A DNA stretch of 64,000 bases from JAGPCH01 sp039810605 (GCA_039810605.1 JBDHXH010000005.1:8888-72887), one strand, 5' to 3'; counted from the stretch's first letter, positions 27,699 to 36,905 are shown. Notes: generated by a model from the sequence alone, not told the origin. Numbers and translations are program-made.

Positions 27699-29132
27699 TC
27701 AGGATTTCTTTAATGGGTTCTTTATATTTTTCCCCGACCTGTTTCCGAGTCCATCATAAGCGGCATATTTGTAAAGGTCATGAAAAGTGGGGTAGTTGAA
27801 TACTGTTGCAATTATATGGTCCAGAGTTTTATTATCCTGGACTAATGTCATTCCATAATGAATCAATTCAGATGCGTATCGTCCGATTATGTGAACTCCG
27901 AGTATAACTTTAGTCTCATTATCAAATACAATTTTTAAGAAACCGTCATCTGGAGATCCCTGAATTTTCCCGCGTGCAATATCTCGCACACGGCTGATGC
28001 CTGTGTTGTAGTTAATTCCTTTCTCCTTCGCATCCTGTTCCGCTATTCCAACTACTGATACTTCCGGCACTGTGTAGATCCCGTAAGGAAAGACTTTTGG
28101 AATTGAATCAAGATCTTTGGTATCGAACATGTGGGCGACCGCTACTCTTCCCTGATCCATGCCTGTACTCGCGAGTGTCGGAAAGCCGATGACATCGCCG
28201 ACTGCGAATATATGAGGAATGTTGGTTCTGTATTGTTCATCAACAAGAATTGTTTCCCTTGCCCCGGTTTTGATTCCCGCATTGTCACACTTCAGATCCT
28301 TAATGTTTCCGGATCTTCCCGCTGCGTATAACACCATATCAACTTCAAGCTTTCCGCCTGTTCTCAAAGTGATCTCAATTTTTTCCGTGATTTTTTTCGG
28401 TACGTTGTAACTCACCGGAGAAGTATTAAAGAGGATTTCCACTCCCTGCTTTTTGATTTGTTCGACTAATGCGTCTGCTACTTCAAAATCAAGGAAAGGA
28501 AGGATATTATCCCTGTTGTTGATAAGATAAACCTTTACTCCCATTGCCGCATAAATGGTTGCGTATTCAAAGCCTATAACGCCTGCGCCAATCACACACA
28601 TTGATTTCGGAAACTTGTGAATATTCAGTATCGAATCAGAATCATGAATTCTCTTTTTATCAAATGGAATCTCCGGAGGATTGACGGGATACGAGCCGGT
28701 TGCGATGAGAATATTTTCACCTTTGAGTTTGACTTCATCTTTTCCGCTTACGAGAATTTGATGCGTATCAATGAATGAAGCTGCTCCTTTATATACATCA
28801 ACACCGTGGCAATCGAGATTTCGTTTTACTTCATCTTCCATTTCCTTTCTCGCAACATCACGTCTGTATGTAAAGCGGTCATACTTTGTCTTTCGCGATT
28901 TGTTATCTGCTTCTTCGAAAATATGTTTCTCATACACACGCGAAAAATAGAGTGCAGTTTCTTTCAAAGCTTTCGAAGGCAAGGTACCGGTTTGAACTCC
29001 GGCTCCTCCGAGCAAATCGCTTTTCTCAATGAGTGCGACCGATTTTCCGAAATAAGCCGCTTTCACTGCAGCCTTTTCTCCCGCGGGTCCGGAGCCGATG
29101 ACTATCAGATCGTAATCTTTTTTGATTTGCAT
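27699..29132 (-). CDS. Soluble pyridine nucleotide transhydrogenase-like flavoprotein
   Basis: FAD-dependent pyridine nucleotide-disulfide oxidoreductase fold, 477 residues, closest in pattern to the Si-specific NAD(P) transhydrogenase SthA. The FAD-binding motif is DLIVIGSGPAGEKAAVKAA (residue 8), the NAD(P) motif is MCVIGAGVIGFEYATIYAA (near 178), and the second FAD motif is IPHIFAVGDVIGFPTLAS (near 308). The segment that normally holds the redox-active cysteines reads GGAGVQTGTLPSKALKET, with neither cysteine. It therefore cannot act as a disulfide reductase such as dihydrolipoamide dehydrogenase. Hydride exchange between NADH and NADP+ is the likely role. Confidence 0.85.
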   Translation of the reverse strand: MQIKKDYDLIVIGSGPAGEKAAVKAAYFGKSVALIEKSDLLGGAGVQTGTLPSKALKETALYFSRVYEKHIFEEADNKSRKTKYDRFTYRRDVARKEMEDEVKRNLDCHGVDVYKGAASFIDTHQILVSGKDEVKLKGENILIATGSYPVNPPEIPFDKKRIHDSDSILNIHKFPKSMCVIGAGVIGFEYATIYAAMGVKVYLINNRDNILPFLDFEVADALVEQIKKQGVEILFNTSPVSYNVPKKITEKIEITLRTGGKLEVDMVLYAAGRSGNIKDLKCDNAGIKTGARETILVDEQYRTNIPHIFAVGDVIGFPTLASTGMDQGRVAVAHMFDTKDLDSIPKVFPYGIYTVPEVSVVGIAEQDAKEKGINYNTGISRVRDIARGKIQGSPDDGFLKIVFDNETKVILGVHIIGRYASELIHYGMTLVQDNKTLDHIIATVFNYPTFHDLYKYAAYDGLGNRSGKNIKNPLKKS

Positions 29133-29207
29133 TCGTTTGATTGTTGTTCAGCGTGCGGAGTTGATAGATTGAACGGAGTCTTACATACTGACTTCCAATT
29201 AACAAAT

Positions 29208-29245
29208 GAAGGTCAACCGGCTGAACTGTCAGCTGATTGACCTTC
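29208..29245 (-). terminator. Bipartite hairpin after the T9SS-tagged gene
   Basis: GAAGGTCAA (29208-29216) pairs perfectly with TTGACCTTC (29237-29245). Inside it, GCTGA and TCAGC pair around ACTG. It begins 15 bases beyond the minus-strand stop at 29261. The T-run is weak on both sides, so it may end transcription or protect the mRNA end. Confidence 0.5.
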
Positions 29246-29260
29246 GTAAAAACTAACTGG

Positions 29261-30616
29261 TTATTTGACAAGCATCATTCTTTTTGTTTCGGTGAATTTA
29301 TTTCCGTTTCCTTCTGCAGAAATTCTGTAAAAATAAACTCCGCTTGTCAGTGACGACGCATCAAAACTTATGGTGTGATATCCTGATGACATAGGATTGT
29401 TTGTTAACGTTGAGATTTCTTTTCCTGAAATGTCAAAAAGTTTTATGCTGACTTTGCTGTCATAGGGCAAGTCAAAGTTTATCTTTGTTACAGGATTAAA
29501 CGGATTCGGATAATTTTGGGAAACAGCAAATCTATCCGGTGCCCCGATTACAACTTCATTATTAAGATTAAAATATTCGAAAGCTCCGTTATAATCTACC
29601 TGTTTGAGTCTGTAACTGTAAGACCCCGAATTAAGATTTCTGTCTGCATAAGTATAATTGTTTGGAATAACGCTTGTCCCTTTGCCGCTAATCCATGCAA
29701 CTCGAGTCCATTGTCCATTCGCCGCAGACCTTTGAATTTCAAATCCGGAGTTATTAGTTTCAGAAGTTGTTGTCCAGTTTAAACTAACATCTCTCTTGTT
29801 AACTGTCGAGGTAAATGATGCGAGTTCAACAGGAAGCAACGGATCGCCATAACCCAATCCTCTGATATCATCCGGAAGGCTGCTTGCAATGAGCACAAAC
29901 ACGCCGGTGGTTGATACAGTCATTGCCAGTGAGGAGATATCAGTTGCATAGAAATTCCCGCTTCCGACATATGCAGCTCCGAATATTTCGCCATGAACAA
30001 ACCCGGATATAGGAATCGCAGTAGCAACAAATGTTCCTGCGTCAATCTTTTCCATATTGGGAATACTATTTCCCGACCAATGGTAAATGTTATTATCGGA
30101 AGAATTGTAAGCTATTACTTCTCCGTCGGCTCCAACTGGAAATGGTCCTGCAACAAATGTTGGTGTACCGTTTGTAAGATTTATTGAGTAAATCCTTTCA
30201 GCAAATGCTCCTGCTCCTGCACCGCCGATTGCATAGCATACACCCCCTGAAGTGAATGTTAGCGACGAAAAATTAGCACCCATGCTTCCGATATCCGTGC
30301 ACACTCCGGTTTCGGGATTGACGGTAACCAATCTTCGTGGAAAACCTGAAACTCTTAATATCGCATAGTATTGTCCATCAGCGGAGTTCCATGAAATTGA
30401 ATTAGCTCCCACAACCGTAAATCCTGATAGAGTCAGTCTTGTACCGGAGAAAACTGTCCAGGAAGGATCATTGAATATCCAGATCGAGTCCTGAAATGAA
30501 CTGGTGCCTACAATGTATGCGCTGCCGGTTCGCGGGGCTGAAAAGAATAGGGGAATCAAGATGAATACAGAAAACAAAAAATTCATCTTTTGCGCTAAAG
30601 TGTTCTTGTTTTTCAT
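29261..30616 (-). CDS. T9SS-tagged secreted protein with fibronectin-like pre-domain
   Basis: A 451-residue exported protein with a signal peptide (residues 1-32). Residues about 40-270 contain repeating short beta segments (SVNPETGVC-, GVCYAIGG-, IYSINLTNG-like), consistent with a beta-propeller. LPVELASFTSTVNKRDVSLN begins an Ig/fibronectin-like domain of the kind that often precedes the tag (SETNNSGFEIQRS). The last 85 residues are a T9SS type-A domain (SQNYPNPFNPVTKINFDL, LTSGVYFYRIS, KRMMLVK). Function unknown. Confidence 0.88.
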   Translation of the reverse strand: MKNKNTLAQKMNFLFSVFILIPLFFSAPRTGSAYIVGTSSFQDSIWIFNDPSWTVFSGTRLTLSGFTVVGANSISWNSADGQYYAILRVSGFPRRLVTVNPETGVCTDIGSMGANFSSLTFTSGGVCYAIGGAGAGAFAERIYSINLTNGTPTFVAGPFPVGADGEVIAYNSSDNNIYHWSGNSIPNMEKIDAGTFVATAIPISGFVHGEIFGAAYVGSGNFYATDISSLAMTVSTTGVFVLIASSLPDDIRGLGYGDPLLPVELASFTSTVNKRDVSLNWTTTSETNNSGFEIQRSAANGQWTRVAWISGKGTSVIPNNYTYADRNLNSGSYSYRLKQVDYNGAFEYFNLNNEVVIGAPDRFAVSQNYPNPFNPVTKINFDLPYDSKVSIKLFDISGKEISTLTNNPMSSGYHTISFDASSLTSGVYFYRISAEGNGNKFTETKRMMLVK

Positions 30617-30951
30617 TTCGATTAGTTTTTAGTTAATGAATGATTTTGTGGGAACATCTTCCGAATAGACAAATTTTTGAAGTTGCTTACTGAAGTTTAA
30701 ATTGTTGCGGCTAATAATTATCAGCGAAGAAGAATTGTATCCAACCGGTAACTTCCTGATTAAATTCATAAAATAATTTCTTATCAGGGAATGATAGTTT
30801 CATTTGTTTGTAATATAAAAATTATGCTTTCTAAAAACAAACTGAAATTAGAAAGATGGGAACTTACGCAAACCCATGCATAAAAAAAGTACCGGACAAG
30901 TTTAATACATTGCCCGGTACACTTGAAGGAATACCAATTTTACGACTAAAC
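30617..30951. other. Intergenic region with terminator
   Basis: 335 AT-rich bases. The only supported element is the minus-strand terminator of the truncated dockerin-like gene at 30882-30920. No gene is recognised. Confidence 0.55.
30882..30920 (-). terminator. Rho-independent terminator
   Basis: On the minus strand GTACCGGGCAA and TTGTCCGGTAC form an 11-base stem (one G-U) around a 10-base loop, followed at once by seven Ts. It lies 31 bases past the stop at 30952. A near-identical copy ends the neighbouring gene. Confidence 0.85.
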
Positions 30952-31626
30952 TTACGGAGTAATTTCAGCTACAAAACCTGCAGCATTGTTGGATGCGATA
31001 ACTAGGTCTCCAACATCAACGATGTCGTCACCGGTTAGATCTGTATCTACATATCCGGAAACAAAATTTGTTGCATCCACAAAAACGAGAATGATATCGG
31101 AAACTTCTACCTTCCCGTCCTGATTCACATCTCCGCTGTAACAGCAGTATTTTCCGAACTTAAGGACAGAATTATCTCCATAAGTTTGCGCCTGTGCGGT
31201 CGTGAAATCATAATTAGTTGTTGAATTCAAGGTAAAATTAACAGGAGAAGAACTCCACGTTTCAAGTGCATTTCTGTGAATGAGCTGTATATAATACAAT
31301 CCGGGTGTAGTTAAAGGATAACTGGCTAAGCCATTTCCTGAACTGTTCAAAGAAACAGCACCTGCATCAACCAGTGCATAAGGAGAATAGCTGTATCTCA
31401 AATTTACACCCATAACATCTGGAACCTGTGTCGTTCCGTCCCAGAAGCCTTCAATGCCAACCGTTAAATCAAGAGAAAAAATAGCGGCTTCGCTATTGAG
31501 TTTTAGGTTTTGTGCAATAATGTCGCCATTGCTCCAGGTATTTACGGATGTGTTGTTGGTCCATTGTGAAAATACACTGGGGGACATTATCAGTAGTAAC
31601 ACAATACACAGAATAAATTTGCTCAT
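30952..31626 (-). CDS. Short dockerin-like secreted protein (core-less copy of its neighbour)
   Basis: A 224-residue exported protein from ATG 31626, which begins a signal peptide (MSKFILCIVLLLIMSPSVFSQ). The open frame extends to 31689, but that stretch overlaps the neighbour's terminator. Directly after the signal and QWTNNTSVNT, the sequence joins to WSNGDIIAQNLKLN. In the neighbour that phrase comes only at residue ~455, so the whole beta-propeller is missing. The rest is the shared C-terminal module: GIEGFWDGTTQV, IHRNALETWSS, then SGDVNQDGKVEVSD and DLTGDDIVDVGD, ending EITP. It is intact as a reading frame and may be a free module or a decaying copy. Confidence 0.8.
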   Translation of the reverse strand: MSKFILCIVLLLIMSPSVFSQWTNNTSVNTWSNGDIIAQNLKLNSEAAIFSLDLTVGIEGFWDGTTQVPDVMGVNLRYSYSPYALVDAGAVSLNSSGNGLASYPLTTPGLYYIQLIHRNALETWSSSPVNFTLNSTTNYDFTTAQAQTYGDNSVLKFGKYCCYSGDVNQDGKVEVSDIILVFVDATNFVSGYVDTDLTGDDIVDVGDLVIASNNAAGFVAEITP

Positions 31627-31671
31627 GATTATTTTTTTTATATTTATGATTGAATGCGAAGGTGTATGCAT

Positions 31672-31710
31672 AAAAAAAGTACCGGACAAGTTTAAAACAT
31701 TGCCCGGTAC
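31672..31710 (-). terminator. Rho-independent terminator, second copy
   Basis: Same stem and seven-T run as at 30882-30920, with one loop base changed. It follows the stop of the 648-residue gene by 31 bases and ends 45 bases before the start of the short copy, so the short gene must be read through or use a very short promoter region. Confidence 0.85.
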
Positions 31711-31741
31711 ACTTGAAGGAATACCAATTTTACAACTAAAC

Positions 31742-33688
31742 TTACGGGGTAATTGCAGTTACAAAATTTGCAGCATTGTTGAATGCGATAGTTATGTCAG
31801 AAAGATCAACGAAGCTGTCACCGTTTACATCGGTTGCAACATATCCGGAAACAAAACCTGCTGCGTCATTGTAAGCTGCAAGGATGTCAGACAAATCTAT
31901 TGACCCGTCCTTGATTATCTCTCCGCTGTAGCAGCAGTATTTTCCCGACTTAAGGACAGAATTATTTCCAAAAGTTTGTGCCTGCGAACCGGTAAAATCA
32001 TAAACAGTTGTTGAAGTCTTGTTAATATTAACAGGAGAAGAACTCCACGTTTCAAGAGCATTTCTGTGAATGAGCTGTATATAATAATTGCCGGTTGGAG
32101 CAAGAGTATAATTTGCTACGGCATTTCCTGAACTGCTCAAATAAACTTTATCTTCATCAATTTGTGCATACGGAGGAATGCTGCTTCTCAAATTTACTCT
32201 CATCGTATCCTGCACCTGCGTTGCTCCATTCCAGAAGCCTTCAATGCCCGCGGTCAAATCGAGAAGGCAAGCTCCGACTTCGCCATTGAGTTTTAGATTT
32301 TGTGCAATAATGTCGCCATTGCTCCATGCCATGACGGTGTTTCCGGTTAGCTTATTCATAGAAGCCTGCTTTCTGATTTTGGATGTTGAAGATGAGCTAG
32401 CCTCGATAGTATCGCCTGTCCAGTGAGGAACTGAAGAAGGTCCCGTCCTCAATGCGAGCACGTGAGCAAATGCGCTTCCGTTCATACTTTCTGTATATGA
32501 CACTACAACGTTAGTATCATAAGCAAAAGCAGAAAGGAAACTCAACTGATTGTTATCCATATTCTTAAAAGTCTTTCCGCTGCTGCCCCACTGCGCGTTA
32601 CCTGTTGCATCGAATTTCTGTCCGTTAAGTCCACCGACGACAGTCTGTCCGCCATTAGTTTCGGTCCAGAACATTACTGTTTCACCGGTCGGCTTCACGA
32701 ATGTTACAGTTGGCAAGAAATGATTATTTGATGAAAGCGTGCTGCCCTCTGAACCATTCTTCGGAAACTGAATTACACCGGCAGAGTTTATTCTCTGTGT
32801 CCACGCGCTCTGTCTTGCATTTGCATCTCTGTCATCTACCCAGCACATTACTGCTCCGTCATTTCCGTCGCTTGCTAAATAAGGGATGAAACTTATTCCC
32901 GCGACTCTTCCGAGATTCTGAATTGTATCCTGGGGATTTGACCATTGAATAGCTCCGGTAGATGAAAATTTTTGCGTGAAAATTTTTATTGAACTTGTCG
33001 TTACAATATTACCAATGTAATTTTGCCAGATCATAATGACGCTTCCGTTATCTGACTTTACCATTCTCATGTTATTAGAATTCTCTGTTCCCGTTCCGCG
33101 AATTTTTATAAGAGTAGAAAATTGCGGGACACCTGCTGCATTTAATTTTTGCATGGCGATTCTTGTAGGCGAAGAAGAATAAGACCACGCAAAGAAATAA
33201 TTTCCGTCTGAAGTCGCGCAGCAAACCGGAATGTTCTGTGAGATAGTAGTTGTATCTGTTAATGAAACGCCGTTAGGTCCCCACAAGAATGTTCCATCGG
33301 GTGCAATGAGATATGCACTCGGATTGAGCACCGGTCCATTTCTTAAGTCCGTGAAAACGATTACTGCATTATCTGAAGCGTCAACATCAATGTTGAAATC
33401 CTGCAGAGAAGTATTTTGTGCAAAAGCGCTGATTAGCAAACCCTGGTTAGCCCACATCTTTCTTCCTGCCGCATCTAACCTTTGAAGATATACCTTATAA
33501 TTAGGCAATCTGTTATCAAACCACATGATGTAACATCCACCATCGGACGTTGAAGCTACCTTGGGTGTAGCCTGATCACCCGTTGTATCGCAAATTGCGG
33601 TATTTACGGATGTGTTGTTGGTCCATTGTGAAAATACACTGGGGGACATTATCAGTAGTAACACAATGCACAGAATAACTTTCCTCAT
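31742..33688 (-). CDS. Secreted beta-propeller protein with dockerin-like C-terminal module
   Basis: A 648-residue exported protein. A signal peptide almost identical to the neighbour's (MRKVILCIVLLLIMSPSVFSQ) is followed by a propeller-like region of about 420 residues. It has repeated phrases such as ASTSDGGCYIMWFDNR, CATSDGNYFFAWSY and ASDGNDGAVMCWVDDR, 60-80 residues apart. The shared C-terminal module follows (GIEGFWNGATQV, IHRNALETWSS). The first EF-hand loop is degenerate (SGEIIKDGSIDLSD, where one calcium aspartate is replaced); the second is intact (DVNGDSFVDLSD). It ends AITP. Function unknown; surface display or complex assembly is inferred. Confidence 0.85.
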   Translation of the reverse strand: MRKVILCIVLLLIMSPSVFSQWTNNTSVNTAICDTTGDQATPKVASTSDGGCYIMWFDNRLPNYKVYLQRLDAAGRKMWANQGLLISAFAQNTSLQDFNIDVDASDNAVIVFTDLRNGPVLNPSAYLIAPDGTFLWGPNGVSLTDTTTISQNIPVCCATSDGNYFFAWSYSSSPTRIAMQKLNAAGVPQFSTLIKIRGTGTENSNNMRMVKSDNGSVIMIWQNYIGNIVTTSSIKIFTQKFSSTGAIQWSNPQDTIQNLGRVAGISFIPYLASDGNDGAVMCWVDDRDANARQSAWTQRINSAGVIQFPKNGSEGSTLSSNNHFLPTVTFVKPTGETVMFWTETNGGQTVVGGLNGQKFDATGNAQWGSSGKTFKNMDNNQLSFLSAFAYDTNVVVSYTESMNGSAFAHVLALRTGPSSVPHWTGDTIEASSSSTSKIRKQASMNKLTGNTVMAWSNGDIIAQNLKLNGEVGACLLDLTAGIEGFWNGATQVQDTMRVNLRSSIPPYAQIDEDKVYLSSSGNAVANYTLAPTGNYYIQLIHRNALETWSSSPVNINKTSTTVYDFTGSQAQTFGNNSVLKSGKYCCYSGEIIKDGSIDLSDILAAYNDAAGFVSGYVATDVNGDSFVDLSDITIAFNNAANFVTAITP

Positions 33689-33842
33689 GATTATTTTTTT
33701 TGTATTTATGAAATTGAATACAAAATATTAATAATGCTTTGTCATAGCAAAGAAGGTTTCAAAGTCAAATACCCGTTGAAATGATTATTGTATTTTTAAA
33801 GGAATTGATATTTTAACATAAAAGTAAGTTTTATTGGCTAAA

Positions 33843-35306
33843 ATGAATCATCGCAAATCACCATTGAAAACTACACATTCGAAGCTTGAATCGCTATTGA
33901 AAGTACTTAAAGAGAGTGAACTGAAAGAGTTCAGAAAGTTCATCAATTCACCTGTCTATTCAAAAGGAAGGTCTTATGATGCGATTCTCAAACATTATCT
34001 GAAGATCATAAAAAGCAAAAGAAAATACACCGGAGCACCGGCTCACAGCCAGGTCAGCAGATCAATGAAAAACAGAACTTCAGAATTGTATAAGCTTGCC
34101 GAAGAATTTCTGATATTCGTTTCTCTTAGAAAGAAAGAAATTGAAAAGGACATATTGCTTCTTGAAGAGATGAACGAAAGAAAACTGAACAGGGGCTTCA
34201 AGAACAAAATCAGGCAAACTGAAAGACAGATAAACTCGCTAAGTATCGGAGATGAAAAATTTCAGCAACATTTCGCTGCAGCAAAATTGAACATCTCATT
34301 TCTAAAAGAGAACCTTTCGTTTGAAAAAATTTATGCGCCATATCATGAATTTACAACGAATTTTGTCTGTGTTTTCCTGACTAACCTGTTTGATTTCGGG
34401 ATTGAATTCATACAGCAAGAAATGGCAAACAAGAAATATGAATTCAATATCGCGAAGGAGTTGATTTCAAAAATTAATCTTGAAGAGTTAATGAAATTTG
34501 TAGAGTCAATGGAAGGGAAGCTATTCAGGCTGACAGCGATGAGTTATTATTTCTACAAAGCTTTTGAAAATCCGTCAGATGAAAAAAATTATTTCAAAGC
34601 GCGGAAGATTTTTGAGAAGTTAAGGGGCAGCTTGAGCGCCGAGATGCTTTTATCGAATTACAATACAATGACCAATTATTGTATCATTCGTCAAAATCAG
34701 GGTGAGAAAAAATTTCTCGAGGAGATCTTTGAAGTTTACAATGAAAGACTAAAACTTGGAATCTATTCCGGTGATAATGAAAAAGCTTTTCCTGCAGGCA
34801 CGTTCCGAAATTATGTTATGCTTGGGACGATGATGAAGAAAACCGCATGGACAAATGAGTTTATCAGACGTTACTCAAAAGAATTATCTCCCGAGAATCG
34901 CGATGATGCAGTAAAGATTTCATATTCAAGACTTGAATTCGCAAACAGGAATTACGAAAAGGTTCTGAAAAATCTAAAGGACCTTAAGGATAGTAAAGGT
35001 GCAACATATCTGCATTATTGTGATTGCTCGGTTTTGAAATTGTGTTCGTATTATGAAACGGAGATGTTAGATGAAGCTTATTCAGAAATTGACAAGCTTA
35101 GACATTACCTGAAAAATCATTCGGAGATTCCGAAGATTCACAAAGAATATTTTGTGAATTTTGTAAGAATATATCAGAGGCTGCTTAATTCCAAATCAAA
35201 GTTCCGGAAGCAGGGCAATGACCTGATGCCATTGATGGAGAATACGAAGCATATTTCGAGCAGGCTGTGGCTTGAAGAAAAAATATTGGAACTTGCAGAA
35301 AAATAA
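33843..35306 (+). CDS. Conserved helical protein of unknown function
   Basis: A 487-residue protein with no signal peptide or membrane segment, highly charged (Lys, Glu) and almost entirely helical. Near the N-terminus it has KVLKESELKEFRKFINSPVYSKGR. This pattern of helical-repeat proteins is one I recall as uncharacterised in Ignavibacteria and related groups. Residues 280-470 could form TPR-like repeats. The first ATG (33843) is preferred; a TTG at 33834 would add three residues. Divergent from the propeller/dockerin gene. Confidence 0.7.
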   Translation: MNHRKSPLKTTHSKLESLLKVLKESELKEFRKFINSPVYSKGRSYDAILKHYLKIIKSKRKYTGAPAHSQVSRSMKNRTSELYKLAEEFLIFVSLRKKEIEKDILLLEEMNERKLNRGFKNKIRQTERQINSLSIGDEKFQQHFAAAKLNISFLKENLSFEKIYAPYHEFTTNFVCVFLTNLFDFGIEFIQQEMANKKYEFNIAKELISKINLEELMKFVESMEGKLFRLTAMSYYFYKAFENPSDEKNYFKARKIFEKLRGSLSAEMLLSNYNTMTNYCIIRQNQGEKKFLEEIFEVYNERLKLGIYSGDNEKAFPAGTFRNYVMLGTMMKKTAWTNEFIRRYSKELSPENRDDAVKISYSRLEFANRNYEKVLKNLKDLKDSKGATYLHYCDCSVLKLCSYYETEMLDEAYSEIDKLRHYLKNHSEIPKIHKEYFVNFVRIYQRLLNSKSKFRKQGNDLMPLMENTKHISSRLWLEEKILELAEK

Positions 35307-35420
35307 TTCGGAGATGCCTCCGGAACTTTGGATTTAGTCAACTCGCAACAGCAGCATTAACAAACATCTGCCGCCACCTTTTGAGCAGCAGCAGAGTGTT
35401 TGACATCAAGCAAGAAGAAG

Positions 35421-36446
35421 TCATTTAATCATGGACATCTTCATTATCCGAGTAAAAGTATTTGCTCCTGATTCCAGCTGCAGTTTATAAAAATAAATTC
35501 CGCTTGAAAGATTGCTTCCATCAAAATTAATGTTATAGTATCCCGCTGATTTGTATTCATTGAGGAGTTGTGAAATTTGCCTTCCATTAATATCATAAAT
35601 GAGCAGTTTCACAATGCCTCCTTCCGGAATGCTATACTCTATCCGCGTGGTTGGATTGAAAGGGTTCGGGAAATTTTGAGATAAATCAAATCCGTTAGCC
35701 GCCGAAACAACCACGTCATTATCCAGCAAATAGTATTTGAAGTTTCCGTTAAAGTCAATTTGTTTCAATCTGTAATTGTAACTTCCATGCTGAAGTCCCT
35801 TGTCAATGAATGAATAAGAAACCGGCTCTGATGAATTTCCGGAACCTGCAACAGTTCCTTTCAAAGTCCAGGAGTTTTCTCCTGCAACAGATCTTTCAAC
35901 TTCAAATGCAGAATTGTTAACTTCGGCATTTGTAGTCCAATTAAGAGTTACATTGTTTCTGCTGACTAATGAAACGAAAGAGCTAAGTTCAACAGGTAAA
36001 GCCCAGTCGAAATAGAGAATCAACAGAGAAAATTCCCCGTTGCAGTCTGTTGCTTTGCAAATCAATACTCCTGCAAATCCTGTTTCCGGAGTAGTTTCAA
36101 AATGATTAAGCTGTGCCTGCGGACATGTGCATGGGAGCAATGGTGAAAAATTTAATCCTGCCAGAGGACCTGCACCCCAGGGAGGAGATGGTGAAAATGA
36201 TGTGCTTGGAGAAAGACTATAAGATATGTCAGTACATCCATCGGGATCAACTGCATTATAGTCAAATTCAAAATGGTCGAATGCTCCAAACGAGACCAGA
36301 CCTCCGTTATGTATGCTATAACTTGTCGGCTGTCCGTTTACCATCGCGTTTGAAATTACGAATACAGGCGGCGCACAATACGATGATGAGGAAATGATCA
36401 ACACGCTTATGACCACCAATGCGGGTGTGAAATATATGTTTTTCAT
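35421..36446 (-). CDS. T9SS-tagged secreted protein
   Basis: A 341-residue exported protein with a signal peptide (residues 1-24). A short N-terminal domain of about 125 residues has four cysteines (DPDGCTDISY, LPCTCPQA, LICKATDCNG). A fibronectin-like domain starts at LPVELSSFVSLVSRNNVTLN, closely matching the one in the gene at 29261. The T9SS type-A tag follows (SQNFPNPFNPTTRIEYSI, LSSGIYFYKLQLES, RIMKMSMIK). The N-terminal domain is probably disulfide-bonded. Function unknown. Confidence 0.87.
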   Translation of the reverse strand: MKNIYFTPALVVISVLIISSSSYCAPPVFVISNAMVNGQPTSYSIHNGGLVSFGAFDHFEFDYNAVDPDGCTDISYSLSPSTSFSPSPPWGAGPLAGLNFSPLLPCTCPQAQLNHFETTPETGFAGVLICKATDCNGEFSLLILYFDWALPVELSSFVSLVSRNNVTLNWTTNAEVNNSAFEVERSVAGENSWTLKGTVAGSGNSSEPVSYSFIDKGLQHGSYNYRLKQIDFNGNFKYYLLDNDVVVSAANGFDLSQNFPNPFNPTTRIEYSIPEGGIVKLLIYDINGRQISQLLNEYKSAGYYNINFDGSNLSSGIYFYKLQLESGANTFTRIMKMSMIK

Positions 36447-36905
36447 ATTATTCTTTTTAAATTATTTTTTGGGTAATAATTTACTTAGGCTGCGACTGCT
36501 GTGCTAAGGCGGATGATTTGAATAAGACATGACTCCTCCTTTCATTTTTTGTGGTACTTCGGTTTGGGGTTTACTTAATTCTACTACAAAAGGTCTTTTG
36601 TAAATTGCAGTGTTAGAACAAACAAATTACAAAGACAAATTCATTGAAAGATCAGAATTTAAGATTTGAAAATTATTTTACAGAACTTTTGATGGACTGG
36701 AGAATCCGGGTTCTATCGGGATTTCAGGTCTTGGAAGTCAGTGAGTATAGAAAGCGAAATTGTGAGTGTTCCATCCTTCGATTTCAAACTAAAAAATCAC
36801 GCCGTAAATGTCAACATAGTTTTTACAAAAAACCCATTTTAAAATTTCTTCCATCGTATACAAAAATTTTTCCGGGAATAAAAATCTCTGAAGAATACAA
36901 ATTCA
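36447..36905. other. Intergenic region with small leader-like elements
   Basis: About 460 AT-rich bases. A nine-codon frame (36504-36530, minus) with an AGGAGG ribosome-binding site precedes the T9SS gene. An inverted repeat with 7-base arms ACAAAAG/CTTTTGT lies at 36586-36601. The 90-residue frame at 36644-36916 looks accidental. Confidence 0.5.
36504..36530 (-). CDS. Possible 8-residue leader peptide with strong Shine-Dalgarno
   Basis: On the minus strand AAAGGAGGAGTC runs into ATG (36530), encoding MSYSNHPP and a TAG stop. It lies 57 bases upstream of the T9SS gene start at 36446. The strong site is unusual here, where most genes have weak or no Shine-Dalgarno sequences. It may be chance. 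Confidence 0.25.
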   Translation of the reverse strand: MSYSNHPP

